Assembly: GCA_040754295.1 (NCBI GenBank)
Contig: JBFMCQ010000006.1
Span: forward strand, 27,779-91,778
DNA: 64,000 bases
Source of the DNA: Solimonas sp040754295
GTDB taxonomy: Bacteria > Pseudomonadota > Gammaproteobacteria > Nevskiales > Nevskiaceae
Direction of reading: 5' to 3'
This document shows positions 8,229 through 16,645 of the stretch, in pieces (position 1 is the first letter of the stretch; the number at the start of each line of letters is the position of its first letter). The notes beneath the pieces were generated by a model. That model had not been told where the DNA came from, ran no database searches, and worked only from the letters and a program-made list of their open reading frames with translations. The translations under genes and the position numbers were made by a program.

Positions 8229-8244
8229 CGTGACTCGAGTCACG
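8229..8244. promoter_or_regulatory. 16-bp perfect palindrome in panC-panD spacer
   Basis: CGTGACTCGAGTCACG is self-complementary over 16 bases. It lies 38 bases after the panC stop. It has no T run, so it is more like an operator or an RNA hairpin than an intrinsic terminator. Confidence 0.5.
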
Positions 8245-8254
8245 CGCACCGGGC

Positions 8255-8354
8255 GTATGTCTTAGTGGGCCGCCCGCCGTATCCAAGACCGTAGATCGTC
8301 GAGTGCATGTCTTAGTGGGCCACCGGCGATCCTAGATCCTAGAGAGGCACCCCA
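8255..8354. repeat. two 50-bp-period direct repeats upstream of panD
   Basis: ATGTCTTAGTGGGCC occurs at 8257-8271 and again at 8307-8321, exactly 50 bases apart, with partly matching flanks. The second copy ends at the panD start codon. It looks like a diverged tandem duplication in the panD leader. Confidence 0.7.
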
Positions 8355-8746
8355 TGCAAGTGCATATGCTCAAGTGCAAGCTGCACCGCGCCTGTGTGAC
8401 CCACGCCGAGCTCGACTACGACGGCTCCTGCGCCATCGACTCCAAGCTCCTCGAGCTCGCCGGCATCCTGGAGTTCGAGCAGATCGACATCTACAACGTC
8501 ACCAACGGCGAGCGCTTCACGACTTACGCGATCCAGGCGGAGCCGGGCTCGGGCATCATCTCGGTGAACGGCGCGGCCGCGCACAAGGCGCGCGTCGGCG
8601 ACCGCGTGATCATCTGCGCCTACGGCTCGATGGACTCGGCCGCGGCCCGCACGTACAAGCCGCGCCTGGTTTACCTCGATGAGAAGAACCGCGTCGTGCG
8701 CACCGCGAACACGATACCGGTGCAGGCCGCGCTGGTATCGTTGTGA
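8354..8746 (+). CDS. panD: aspartate 1-decarboxylase
   Basis: PanD makes beta-alanine from aspartate for the PanC step. It is made as a proenzyme that cuts itself to create a pyruvoyl cofactor; the cleavage pair Gly24-Ser25 is visible in LDYDGSCAID. The length of 130 residues is typical, and KCKLHRACVTHAEL, NVTNGERF and GDRVIICAYG match the family. The start aligns with E. coli PanD. It is separated from panC by 163 bases of repeats and a palindrome, so it may be regulated apart from panBC. Confidence 0.97.
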   Translation: MQVHMLKCKLHRACVTHAELDYDGSCAIDSKLLELAGILEFEQIDIYNVTNGERFTTYAIQAEPGSGIISVNGAAAHKARVGDRVIICAYGSMDSAAARTYKPRLVYLDEKNRVVRTANTIPVQAALVSL

Positions 8747-8788
8747 TGCTGTCCTGACAGGCCGCGGCCATCCATGGCCAAGGGATCC

Positions 8789-8821
8789 AATGGGGGCAGC
8801 CGGGCTGCCCCCATTGCTTTT
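8789..8821 (+). terminator. rho-independent terminator after panD
   Basis: A perfect 12-bp stem AATGGGGGCAGC/GCTGCCCCCATT with loop CGG is followed by GCTTTT. It lies 42 bases past panD and 7 bases before the next start codon. Confidence 0.88.
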
Positions 8822-8828
8822 GGGTGAT

Positions 8829-9446
8829 ATGCAGATTCGAGCCTGGTTCCCCACGCTGATCTACTCCGAACGCCTGCAGGCCCGCGGCCTGCAGGCGTTC
8901 AATTTCGAGCTGCTCGACGAGTGCTACCGTATCCGCGAGCATGACGAAGCCGGCCGGCGCTGGTCGGAGGCGAACTATCCGCTCGGCTACACCAGCTACG
9001 GCTCGATGGACCGGCTGCACCGGTTCTCCTCGACGTTCGACACGCTGCGCGCGCGCATCGATCCGCACGTTGCCGCCTATGCGCGCGCGCTCGACTGGGA
9101 TCTGCGCGGCGGCCGGCTGGAAATGACCGACTGCTGGATCAACGTGATGCCGCGCGGCTGCGCGCACAGCTTCCACGTACATCCGCACGCCGTCGTCAGC
9201 GGCACCTACTACGTGAAGACCCCGAAGGGCTGCGCCGGGCTGAAGTTCGAGGATCCGCGGCTGACGCGGCTGATGGCGGCACCGGCGCGGCGGGCCCGCG
9301 GCAAGCCCGAGCTGCGCCCGCACATCGGTTATCCGGCGCGCGTCGGTCAGGTGATCCTGTTCGAAAGCTGGCTGCGCCATGAAGTGCCGGCGAGCCCGAT
9401 CGACGAAGAGCGCGTCAGCATCAGCTTCAACTATCACTGGCGCTGA
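8829..9446 (+). CDS. putative 2OG-Fe(II) oxygenase (TIGR02466-like)
   Basis: A 205-residue protein like the TIGR02466 group of putative 2-oxoglutarate/iron oxygenases. It begins IRAWFPTLIYS. HSFHVHPHAVVSGTYYV offers the proximal iron ligands, LRHEVPAS a distal His, and ERVSISFNYHW the Arg that would bind 2-oxoglutarate in a jelly-roll fold. The substrate is unknown. The ATG at 8829 sits just after the panD terminator hairpin; longer frames to 8679 run back through panD and are not real. Confidence 0.75.
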   Translation: MQIRAWFPTLIYSERLQARGLQAFNFELLDECYRIREHDEAGRRWSEANYPLGYTSYGSMDRLHRFSSTFDTLRARIDPHVAAYARALDWDLRGGRLEMTDCWINVMPRGCAHSFHVHPHAVVSGTYYVKTPKGCAGLKFEDPRLTRLMAAPARRARGKPELRPHIGYPARVGQVILFESWLRHEVPASPIDEERVSISFNYHWR

Positions 9447-9462
9447 CCGCAGCCTGCAGCCT

Positions 9463-9490
9463 CTTGAAAAACGCATGAGCGCACCCAGAT
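9463..9490 (+). promoter_or_regulatory. sigma-32-type heat-shock promoter before the Hsp20 gene
   Basis: CTTGAAAA (9463-9470), then 13 bases, then CCCAGAT (9484-9490), closely matches the sigma-32 consensus CTTGAAA-N11-16-CCCCAT. The predicted start is near 9497, giving a leader of about 30 bases. Confidence 0.75.
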
Positions 9491-9494
9491 CGGC

Positions 9495-9533
9495 GCTCAT
9501 CCCAACATCACTTTCAGGAGGTGTTCGATGAGC
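9495..9533 (+). promoter_or_regulatory. possible RNA thermometer in the Hsp20 mRNA leader
   Basis: GCTCATC (9495-9501) can pair with GATGAGC (9527-9533), covering the ATG. AACATC (9504-9509) can pair with GGTGTT (9520-9525), covering half of the AGGAGG ribosome-binding site. The two helices stack around a small internal loop. This is a hand-drawn fold, not a computed one. Confidence 0.45.
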
Positions 9534-10076
9534 ACGAGCTTGAGTAAATGGGCTCCCTGGAACTGGTTGCGCAGGGAGCAGGAGAGCCGGCCGCTCGCGG
9601 TCCAGCGCGGCGGCAGGGAGAGCGCGCCGTTGTGGCGCCTCCATGACGAGATCGACCGCGTCTTCGACGACTTCTTCCGCGGCTTCGGATTTCCGGGTCT
9701 GCTTGCCGGCGACGACTGGCCGCGCCTGGAGCCGGCGCAGCTGCTGCGCCCCCAGCTCGACATCGCGGAGTCCAAGAACGCCTACGAGATCAGCGTCGAG
9801 GTGCCGGGCGTCGAGCAGAACGACCTGGAGCTGTCGGTGAACGACGGCGTGCTGTCGATCCGCGGCGAGAAGCGCCAGGAGAAGCGTGAAAACGGAGACC
9901 GCTTCCACCGCGTGGAGCGCAGCTACGGCGCTTTCCAGCGCGAGCTGAGCCTGCCGGCCGACGCCGACACCGATCGCATCGAGGCATCGTTCCGCAACGG
10001 CGTGGTGCGCATCCGCGTGCCGCGGCGTGCCGATGCCGTGGCCGAGAGCAAGCGTATTCCGATCGCGGCCGGGTGA
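9528..10076 (+). CDS. Hsp20/alpha-crystallin small heat-shock protein
   Basis: A 182-residue small heat-shock chaperone that holds unfolding proteins in the cytoplasm. The alpha-crystallin domain runs from about residue 75 to 170, with YEISVEVPGVEQNDLELSV, SIRGEKRQE, ERSYGAFQRELSLP and FRNGVVRIRVP, followed by a short tail carrying an I-P-I motif (KRIPIAAG), as in oligomerising sHSPs. A strong AGGAGGTG ribosome-binding site precedes the ATG. The sigma-32-like promoter and the leader fold support heat induction. Confidence 0.93.
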   Translation: MSTSLSKWAPWNWLRREQESRPLAVQRGGRESAPLWRLHDEIDRVFDDFFRGFGFPGLLAGDDWPRLEPAQLLRPQLDIAESKNAYEISVEVPGVEQNDLELSVNDGVLSIRGEKRQEKRENGDRFHRVERSYGAFQRELSLPADADTDRIEASFRNGVVRIRVPRRADAVAESKRIPIAAG

Positions 10077-10087
10077 TCGCGGGCGCG

Positions 10088-10115
10088 GTGCCGGAGGCCG
10101 GGCGGCCTCCGGCAC
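10088..10115. terminator. hairpin between convergent genes
   Basis: A perfect 12-bp stem GTGCCGGAGGCC/GGCCTCCGGCAC with loop GGGC lies between the converging Hsp20 and debranching genes. On the plus strand it is followed at some distance by TTCGTTTTACTTTT. It probably serves as terminator for one or both genes. Confidence 0.65.
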
Positions 10116-10138
10116 GCGCGCCTTACTTCGTTTTACTT

Positions 10139-12340
10139 TTAGCTGCGCGTGACGGCGTGGATCTCGCCGCTGCGCGCCAGCACTTCGACGACGACCTGCG
10201 TGCCGGCACGGCGCAGCGCGACGTCGAGCCGCGCGCTGCCCAGGCTCAGGCGCCGCAGCACCAGCTCGTCGAGAAACGAGGGCAGCAGCGGCTCGTCGAA
10301 GCCGATCTGCGCCGCCGCGGTATCAAACCTCAGGCCCAGGCAGGACTGCAGCAGCGACAGCGGCGCCGCCGCGGCCCAGGCCTGCGGTGCACAGGCGACC
10401 GGATAGAACGTCGGCCCATGCGTGCGCTGGCGCGGAAAGCCGCAGAACAGCTCGGGCAGGCGGCGCAGATCGAAATGGATCGACGCGGCGAACAGCCCTT
10501 CGAAGATCCGTGCCGCCTCGCGCCGGTAACCGTAGCGGGCAAGTCCGGCGGCGATCAGCGCGTTGTCGTGCGGCCATACCGAGCCGTTGTGGTAGCTCAT
10601 CGGGTTGTAGCGCGCCTCACCCGCGGCGAGCGTGCGCACGCCCCAGCCGGAGAACGACTGACTGTCCATCAGCGTCGCGGCGACCGCCGCGGCGCGTTCC
10701 GGATAGGCGATGCCGGTGAGCAGCGCATGGCCGGCGTTGGAGCTGTGCACGCGGCACGGCCGCTTGTCGCCGTCGAGCGCGAGCACGTAGGTGCCCAGCG
10801 CTTCGTCGAAGAAGCTCTGGTCGAAACGCCGGCGCAGCGTTTCGGCGCGGCGCTCGAGCTCACCCGCGCGTGAGGCGTGGCCGAGCTGGCGCGCGATCGC
10901 GGCCGCCGCGCGCCAGGCGCCGTAGACGTAGGCCTGGACTTCGACCAGCGCGATCGCGCCGCGTGCGAGCGCACCGTCGGCATGCGAGATGCTGTCGTGG
11001 CTGTCCTTCCAGCCCTGGTTCGCGAGCCCGTCCTTCGAGCGCCGGTCGTACTCGAAGAAGCCGTCGCCGTCGCGATCGCCGTAGCGGTCGATCCAGGCCA
11101 GCGCCGCCTCGATCGCCGGCCACAGGCGCGCGATGCTACCGGTATCGCCGCTGCGCTGCAGGTAGGCGCCGGCGAGCAGGACGAACAGGGGCGTCGAGTC
11201 GACGCTGCCGTAATAGCGCTTGAACGGCACTTCGCCGAGTTCGGCCATCTCGCCGCGGCGCAGCTCGTGCAGGATCTTGCCGGGCTCGGCGTCGGCGTCC
11301 GGGTCTTCGTGCGTGGCCTGGTGCTCGGCGAGGAAGAACAGCACGCCGCGGGCCACTGCCGGGTCGACCCACAGCATCTCTAGCGCCGTGATCAGCGCGT
11401 CGCGCCCGAACACGGTGCTGAACCACGGGATGCCCGCATACGGGTAGGGACCCTGCGCGGTGTCGGTGATCAGCATGTACAGGTCGGAGACGCTACGCCG
11501 CACCGCCTCGTTGAAGATTTCATTGGAGCTGACGATCGCCGCGGCGCGTGACGACGAGTGCCGCAGCGCGCGGCGTGCGCCGCGCAGCGCGAGCGCGAAG
11601 GCCCGCCGCGGCGGCTCCGGGTGCCGATCCGCATTGCAGCGGATATCGAGCACCAGCGTCTTCGACGCCCGCGGCGCGAGCTCGAGCTCGAACACCGCCT
11701 GGTTTCCGCCCAGCAGGTCGGGTGGCGGATCGAAGCGCAGCTGCGTCGTTCGCCGGCGGCCGTCGAGGCCGGTGTAGGCGAGCGTGACCCGGTCCCGTTC
11801 GATCGCCGGCGGCTCGGCGCTGCCACGGCGCGCGCGCTGCGCGCCGCGCACCTCGAACAGGTCGGCGAAGTCGGCTGCGAAGGCGATGCCGACGCGCAGA
11901 CGCCGCGGCGCGTCGTCGTAGTTGCGCAGTGCCAGGCGCTCGTAGCAGGCGCCGTCCCAGAGGTAGCGCGAGCGGCGGAGGTGGATCAGGTCGTGCCCCA
12001 ACAGGAGCTGGCCGCCGGCGTCGCGCAGGTCCGGATTGGTCAGGTCGCAGGTCAGCGTCGCGTTGTCGTCGCGCAGCGTCGAGCTGAGCAGGATCGGGCG
12101 CTGTCCGTCGATCGTCAGGTACAGGTGCGACAGGTGGCGCGTGTCGCAGTGGTACAGGCCTTCGGGGCTGCCGGGGCCGGCGAGGGCGTCGCCGTTGTGG
12201 TCGAACACGGCGAAGCTGTCGCCGTGCTTGAGCGTGCGCGGCCGCCGCTCCTGCAGCGACGCCGCTGCCGGGATGAAAAACTGTGCGATGCTGGTCGCCG
12301 CAGCCGGCGCCGGCAGGCTCGCGCTGGCGGGCGCTTGCAT
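10139..12340 (-). CDS. glycogen-debranching-type amylo-alpha-1,6-glucosidase
   Basis: A 733-residue protein with an N-terminal beta-domain of the glycogen-debranching N-terminal type (about residues 30-260, with LKHGDSFAVFDHNGD and GLYHCDTRHLSHL) and an (alpha/alpha)6 glucosidase barrel (about 290-710, with GIPWFSTVFGRDALITAL, NQGWKDSHDS and SYHNGSVWPHDN). The barrel acids in GRDALI and the WKDS segment are where the family has its catalytic residues. I start at MQAPASASLP, 13 bases after the glycosyltransferase stop; the site upstream is weak. Co-transcription with a GT4 gene suggests turnover of an alpha-glucan or glucoside, which is inference. Confidence 0.85.
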   Translation of the reverse strand: MQAPASASLPAPAAATSIAQFFIPAAASLQERRPRTLKHGDSFAVFDHNGDALAGPGSPEGLYHCDTRHLSHLYLTIDGQRPILLSSTLRDDNATLTCDLTNPDLRDAGGQLLLGHDLIHLRRSRYLWDGACYERLALRNYDDAPRRLRVGIAFAADFADLFEVRGAQRARRGSAEPPAIERDRVTLAYTGLDGRRRTTQLRFDPPPDLLGGNQAVFELELAPRASKTLVLDIRCNADRHPEPPRRAFALALRGARRALRHSSSRAAAIVSSNEIFNEAVRRSVSDLYMLITDTAQGPYPYAGIPWFSTVFGRDALITALEMLWVDPAVARGVLFFLAEHQATHEDPDADAEPGKILHELRRGEMAELGEVPFKRYYGSVDSTPLFVLLAGAYLQRSGDTGSIARLWPAIEAALAWIDRYGDRDGDGFFEYDRRSKDGLANQGWKDSHDSISHADGALARGAIALVEVQAYVYGAWRAAAAIARQLGHASRAGELERRAETLRRRFDQSFFDEALGTYVLALDGDKRPCRVHSSNAGHALLTGIAYPERAAAVAATLMDSQSFSGWGVRTLAAGEARYNPMSYHNGSVWPHDNALIAAGLARYGYRREAARIFEGLFAASIHFDLRRLPELFCGFPRQRTHGPTFYPVACAPQAWAAAAPLSLLQSCLGLRFDTAAAQIGFDEPLLPSFLDELVLRRLSLGSARLDVALRRAGTQVVVEVLARSGEIHAVTRS

Positions 12341-12353
12341 GCGCGCGCCCGGT

Positions 12354-13463
12354 TCAGGCCAGGTATGCCGCGTTTGCGGCGGCGGCCCGTGCGCGCATTG
12401 GCGCGTAGCGCCGCTCCTGCCGCACTTCGCGGTGCACGTCGGCGAGCAGGTGGTAGATTTCCAGGTAGTCCCGCGCCATGCGCTCGGCCGTGAAGCGGGC
12501 CTCGAAGCGGGCCCGCACCTGCGCGCGATCGAGCGCGCCGACACGGCGCACCGCATCGACGGCTTCGTCGACGCTGCCGACGATCAGCCCCGAGACGCCG
12601 TCTTCGACGACTTCCGGGACCGAGCCGCAGCGCCAGGCGATCACCGGCGTGCCGCAGGCCATCGCCTCGATCATCACTAGACCGAAGGGCTCGGGCCAGT
12701 CGATCGGGAACAGCAGCGCCAGGGCATCGCCCAGAAACGCGGCTTTCTCGCGCTCACCGATCTCGCCGAGGAACTCGACGTTGGGGTGACTGCGAACCAT
12801 CGGCTCGATCACCGTGCGCCAGTATTCCTCGTCTGCGCCGTCGATCTTGGCCGCGATCTTCAGCGGCAGACCGGCGCGCGCGGCGATTTCGATCGCGCGG
12901 TCCGGCCGTTTTTCCGGCGAGATGCGGCCGAGAAAGGCGAGGTAGCCACCGCGCGGCGCTGCGCTGAACGGCAGCAGTGTCGGCGGCAGGCCGTGCGCCA
13001 CGGTGCCGACCCAGTTCACCGGCGGCATCGGCTCGCGCTGCGCATCCGAGATCGAAACCAGGGGGACGTCGTTGAAGGCCGCATAGAACGGCCACAGGTC
13101 GGGCAGATCGAGGCGACCATGCAGCGTCGTCAAGCTGGGGCAGGCGAGGCTGCGCACCAGCGGGAAGTGCAACAGGTCGATATGGAAATGCAGGACGTCG
13201 AACTCGCGCGCACGCTGGCGCACCTGCTCGAGCATCGCGACGTGATACGGCAGGGCGTCGGACACCGCCGGATTGAGCCGCAGGGCCATGTCGGTGCAGC
13301 GCACCAGCCGGGCCCGGGTCAGCGAGTCGCCGCTGGCGAACAGCGTGACCTCGTGGCCCTGGCGGACCAGCTCTTCGGTGAGGTAGGACACGATCCGCTC
13401 CGTGCCGCCGTAGAGATGCGGCGGGCAGCGTTCGGCAAGCGGCGCGATCTGGGCAATCTTCAT
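12354..13463 (-). CDS. glycosyltransferase family 4
   Basis: A 369-residue GT-B glycosyltransferase. It begins MKIAQIAPLAERCPP and continues LYGGTERIVSYL, the N-terminal loop of the family. HFHIDLLHFP and GRISPEKRPDRAIE mark the domain junction, and PFGLVMIEAMACGTPVIA (about residue 270) is the GT4 nucleotide-sugar site with the E-x7-E motif. AGGAGA precedes the ATG by nine bases. It is the first gene of a two-gene unit with the debranching-type glucosidase. Donor and acceptor are unknown. Confidence 0.88.
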   Translation of the reverse strand: MKIAQIAPLAERCPPHLYGGTERIVSYLTEELVRQGHEVTLFASGDSLTRARLVRCTDMALRLNPAVSDALPYHVAMLEQVRQRAREFDVLHFHIDLLHFPLVRSLACPSLTTLHGRLDLPDLWPFYAAFNDVPLVSISDAQREPMPPVNWVGTVAHGLPPTLLPFSAAPRGGYLAFLGRISPEKRPDRAIEIAARAGLPLKIAAKIDGADEEYWRTVIEPMVRSHPNVEFLGEIGEREKAAFLGDALALLFPIDWPEPFGLVMIEAMACGTPVIAWRCGSVPEVVEDGVSGLIVGSVDEAVDAVRRVGALDRAQVRARFEARFTAERMARDYLEIYHLLADVHREVRQERRYAPMRARAAAANAAYLA

Positions 13464-13654
13464 CGGCAGGGTCTCCTCGTACGGACGAAGCATCGGCAAA
13501 TGAAAAATGCGCTCGGCGAGGCGGCCGGCCGGGACCGGAGCCATGCGCGTCGGCGCAGATAGGGGCAGCGCGAACGGTTTCAATACCCCCGACGCTTTTC
13601 GTCCGCGCCGCGGGCGGCTAGCCTGTGCGCCAGCCCTTCCAGTCAGGCCTTTCG

Positions 13655-15256
13655 ATGTCACTGACCCGGACTCCCGCCTGGAGCACGCTGGCGGCGCACG
13701 CCGAGCGCCTGCGCCAGACGCGCGTGCTCGATCTCTTCGCCGAGGACGCGCGGCGTGCCGAGCGCTTTTCCGCCGAAGCGCTCGGCCTGTACCTCGACTA
13801 CTCGAAGCAGCGCCTCGACGCGCATGCACTGCAGGCGCTGTTCGCGCTGGCGCAGCAGCAGGGGCTGGCCGAGTGGCGCGCGCGCCTGTTCGCCGGCGAG
13901 CCGGTGAACCACACCGAGGGACGCGCGGCGCTGCACATGGCGCTGCGCGCCCCACGGGACGCCGGCTTCCGCGTCGGCGGCGAGGACGTTTCGGTGCAGG
14001 TGCACGCGGTGCTCGAGCGTCTGCGCGCATTCGCGCAGGCGGTGCGCGGCGATGGCGGTGCCGTGCGCTTCACCGACGTGGTCAACATCGGCATCGGCGG
14101 CTCGGACCTCGGCCCGCGCATGATCTGCGACGCGCTCTCGCCGCTGATCGACGGCCCGCGACCGCATTTCGTCGCCAACGTCGATGCCGCGGAGCTGCAC
14201 GGCGTGCTGGCCGGGCTCGAGCCGCAGACGACGCTGTTCGTCGTCACCAGCAAGACGTTCACGACGCAGGAGACGCTGGCCAACGCGCGGCTGGCCCGCG
14301 ACTGGCTGGTCGGCGCGCTCGGCGAAGCCGCGGTCGGCCGGCACTTCGTCGCGGTGTCGACCAACGCCGAGGCGGTGCGCGCGTTCGGCATCGAGCCCGG
14401 GAACATGTTCGGCTTCTGGGACTGGGTCGGCGGGCGCTATTCGCTGTGGAGTGCGGTCGGCCTGAGCAGCCTGCTCGCACTCGGCGCCGAGCGCTTCGAT
14501 GCCCTGTGCGCCGGCGCGCATGCGATGGACCGCCATTTCGCCGAGGCCCCGCCGGAGCGCAATCTGCCGCTGCTGCTCGGCCTGATCGGCGTCTGGAACA
14601 CGAATTTTCTCGGCTGCGCGAGCCAGGTCGTCGTGCCGTACGCGCAGCGGCTCGCGCTGTTCTGCGGCTGGCTGCAGCAGCTGGAGATGGAGTCCAACGG
14701 CAAGGGCGTCGACCGCGACGGCCGGCCGGTGGACTATGCGACGACGCCGGCGCTATGGGGCAGCGTCGGCACCAATGCGCAGCACGCCTACTTCCAGATG
14801 CTGCATCAGGGGCCGGCGGTGCACGCCGTCGACTTCATCCTGCCGCTGCAGGGCGCGCATCCGTACGCCGACATGCAGCGGCTGCTGATCGCGAACTGCT
14901 TCGCGCAGTCGGCCGCGCTGATGCGCGGCAAGAGCGCGGATGAAGTCCGCGCCGAGCTTGCCGCGAAGGGCATGGCCGGCGCGGCGCTGGACGCGGCGGT
15001 CCCGCATCGCGTGTTCCCCGGCAATCGGCCGAGCAGCACGCTGCTGCTGCCGCGGCTCGACCCCTACCACCTCGGCGCGCTGCTCGCGCTCTACGAGCAC
15101 CGCAGCTTCGTGCACAGCGTGATCTGGAACATCAATGCCTTCGACCAGTGGGGCGTCGAGCTGGGCAAGCAGATGGCGCGGCAGATCCTCGCGCCCGGCG
15201 GGCATGCGGCGCTGGACCCGTCGACGCAAGCGCTGATGCGGCGCGCCGGCGGCTAG
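13655..15256 (+). CDS. pgi: glucose-6-phosphate isomerase
   Basis: Interconverts glucose 6-phosphate and fructose 6-phosphate. The 533-residue protein has NIGIGGSDLGP, VVTSKTFTTQET, the first signature DWVGGRYSLWSAVGL, ESNGKGVDRDG with the catalytic Glu, and the second signature GVELGKQMA near the end. The start is at MSLTRTPAW; a GTG ten codons earlier is possible. It faces the glycosyltransferase gene across about 190 bases, where a shared regulatory region is likely but no clear promoter was found. Confidence 0.97.
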   Translation: MSLTRTPAWSTLAAHAERLRQTRVLDLFAEDARRAERFSAEALGLYLDYSKQRLDAHALQALFALAQQQGLAEWRARLFAGEPVNHTEGRAALHMALRAPRDAGFRVGGEDVSVQVHAVLERLRAFAQAVRGDGGAVRFTDVVNIGIGGSDLGPRMICDALSPLIDGPRPHFVANVDAAELHGVLAGLEPQTTLFVVTSKTFTTQETLANARLARDWLVGALGEAAVGRHFVAVSTNAEAVRAFGIEPGNMFGFWDWVGGRYSLWSAVGLSSLLALGAERFDALCAGAHAMDRHFAEAPPERNLPLLLGLIGVWNTNFLGCASQVVVPYAQRLALFCGWLQQLEMESNGKGVDRDGRPVDYATTPALWGSVGTNAQHAYFQMLHQGPAVHAVDFILPLQGAHPYADMQRLLIANCFAQSAALMRGKSADEVRAELAAKGMAGAALDAAVPHRVFPGNRPSSTLLLPRLDPYHLGALLALYEHRSFVHSVIWNINAFDQWGVELGKQMARQILAPGGHAALDPSTQALMRRAGG

Positions 15257-15319
15257 CCGCTGCGTACGCGAACCAATACGATAGATGCACGGCTTGGTCC
15301 AACGACAAGGAGAAATGCC

Positions 15320-15697
15320 ATGCAGCGGTTCCGATCACTGACGGCGGTAGCGGTAGTCTGCGCGCTCGCGCTCGCCAGCATCGCCGCACCGGCGAGCGCG
15401 GCGCTGGTGACGACCGAGCGCATGCTCGGCGCCTCCGCTCCGACCGATGCGCGCGCGCAGGTCGACGGCTTTCTGGCGCGCGAAGACGTGCGCCGCCAGC
15501 TCGAAGCCTGGGGCGTGCCGCCGGCGCAGGCAGAGGCGCGCATCGCGGCGCTGTCGCCGGCGGAGCTGCAACGCCTGGCCGCGGAGATCGAGCGCGTGCC
15601 GGCGGGCGGCGGTCTGCTCGAAGTCTTCGGCGTCGTCTTCGTCGTGCTGCTGATTCTCGAGCTCGTCGGCGTCATCAACGTCTTCAGCCGCATTTGA
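15320..15697 (+). CDS. PA2779-family exported protein
   Basis: A 125-residue protein with a Sec signal peptide (residues 1-28, ending PASA-A), a short predicted helical domain containing GVPPAQAEARIAALSPAE, and a C-terminal membrane helix LLEVFGVVFVVLLILELVGV. This matches the PA2779 family, which nearly always lies next to a PA2778-type peptidase. AAGGAGAAA precedes the ATG. The pair's function is not established; an envelope peptide-processing role is inference. Confidence 0.85.
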   Translation: MQRFRSLTAVAVVCALALASIAAPASAALVTTERMLGASAPTDARAQVDGFLAREDVRRQLEAWGVPPAQAEARIAALSPAELQRLAAEIERVPAGGGLLEVFGVVFVVLLILELVGVINVFSRI

Positions 15698-16638
15698 CGC
15701 GACGGGTCGTTGCGGCGCTCGCGGTCGTCGCGCTGCTGGCCGCCTGCGCTGCGGGTCCGCAGACGCAGCGGCTGCAGCGCGAGCACGCGGCGGTCGAACT
15801 TGCCGGCGTGCCGTTCTTTCCGCAGGAGGCCTATCAGTGCGGGCCGGCGGCGCTGGCCACGGTGCTGGCGGCGGCCGGCGTCGACGTGAGTCCGGCGGCG
15901 CTCGTCGACGAGGTCTACGTGCCTGCGCGCCGCGGCAGCCTGCAGGCGGAAATGCTCGCGGCCGTGCGCCGGCGCGGGCATCTGCCCGTGCTCCTCGACG
16001 CGCAGATCGACGCCGCCCTGCGTGAGCTGCACGCCGGCCGGCCAGTGCTGGTGCTGCAGAACCTCGGTGCCGGGCCGCTGCCGGTCTGGCACTACGCGGT
16101 ACTGATCGGCTTCGATCCGCAGACGCAGCGTTTCATCCTGCGTTCCGGCCGCGAACGGCGTCTGATGCTGCCGGCGCGCCGCTTTCTCGAAACCTGGGAC
16201 CGCGGCGGGCGCTGGATGCTCGTCGTCGCCGACGTGGACACGCCCCCGGCGAGCGCCGGCGTCGACGGTTGGCTGCGCGCCGCCGCGCCGCTCGAATCGC
16301 TCGGCCAGACGGCGCTCGCGGAGCGCGCATACGAAGCCGCCGTGCAGCGCTGGCCGGACGCGGCCCTGGCCTGGGCGGCCCTCGGCAATGCGCGCGCCGC
16401 GGCCGGTGCGCTGCGGCCGGCGCTCGACGCCTACCGGCGTGCACTCGCGCTCGAAGACCCGCCGCTGCTGCGCAACAACTACGCGTGGACGCTGGCGGCC
16501 GCCGGCTGCCGCGACGCCGCGATCGCACAACTGCAGACCGGTCTGCAGCAGGCCGATGGCGGCGAGCGCGCCGTGCTCGAACGGACGCTGCAGGAGATCG
16601 AGTCGGCGCGGCCGGACGGCGCGCAGTGCCCCATGTAG
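15694..16638 (+). CDS. PA2778-family lipoprotein, C39-like cysteine peptidase with TPR
   Basis: A 314-residue predicted lipoprotein, starting at a TTG (15694) that overlaps the TGA of the PA2779 gene as TTGA. That start gives MTRRVVAALAVVALLAAC, an ideal lipoprotein signal with lipobox LAAC. No ATG or GTG in frame nearby gives a signal. The peptidase part has AYQCGPAALATVL with the Cys nucleophile (about 47) and WHYAVLIGFD with the His (about 132). Residues 200-300 form TPR-like helices (ALAWAALGNARAAAG). It converges with queG, eight bases away, with no terminator seen. Confidence 0.85.
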   Translation: MTRRVVAALAVVALLAACAAGPQTQRLQREHAAVELAGVPFFPQEAYQCGPAALATVLAAAGVDVSPAALVDEVYVPARRGSLQAEMLAAVRRRGHLPVLLDAQIDAALRELHAGRPVLVLQNLGAGPLPVWHYAVLIGFDPQTQRFILRSGRERRLMLPARRFLETWDRGGRWMLVVADVDTPPASAGVDGWLRAAAPLESLGQTALAERAYEAAVQRWPDAALAWAALGNARAAAGALRPALDAYRRALALEDPPLLRNNYAWTLAAAGCRDAAIAQLQTGLQQADGGERAVLERTLQEIESARPDGAQCPM

Positions 16639-16645
16639 ATGCCGC

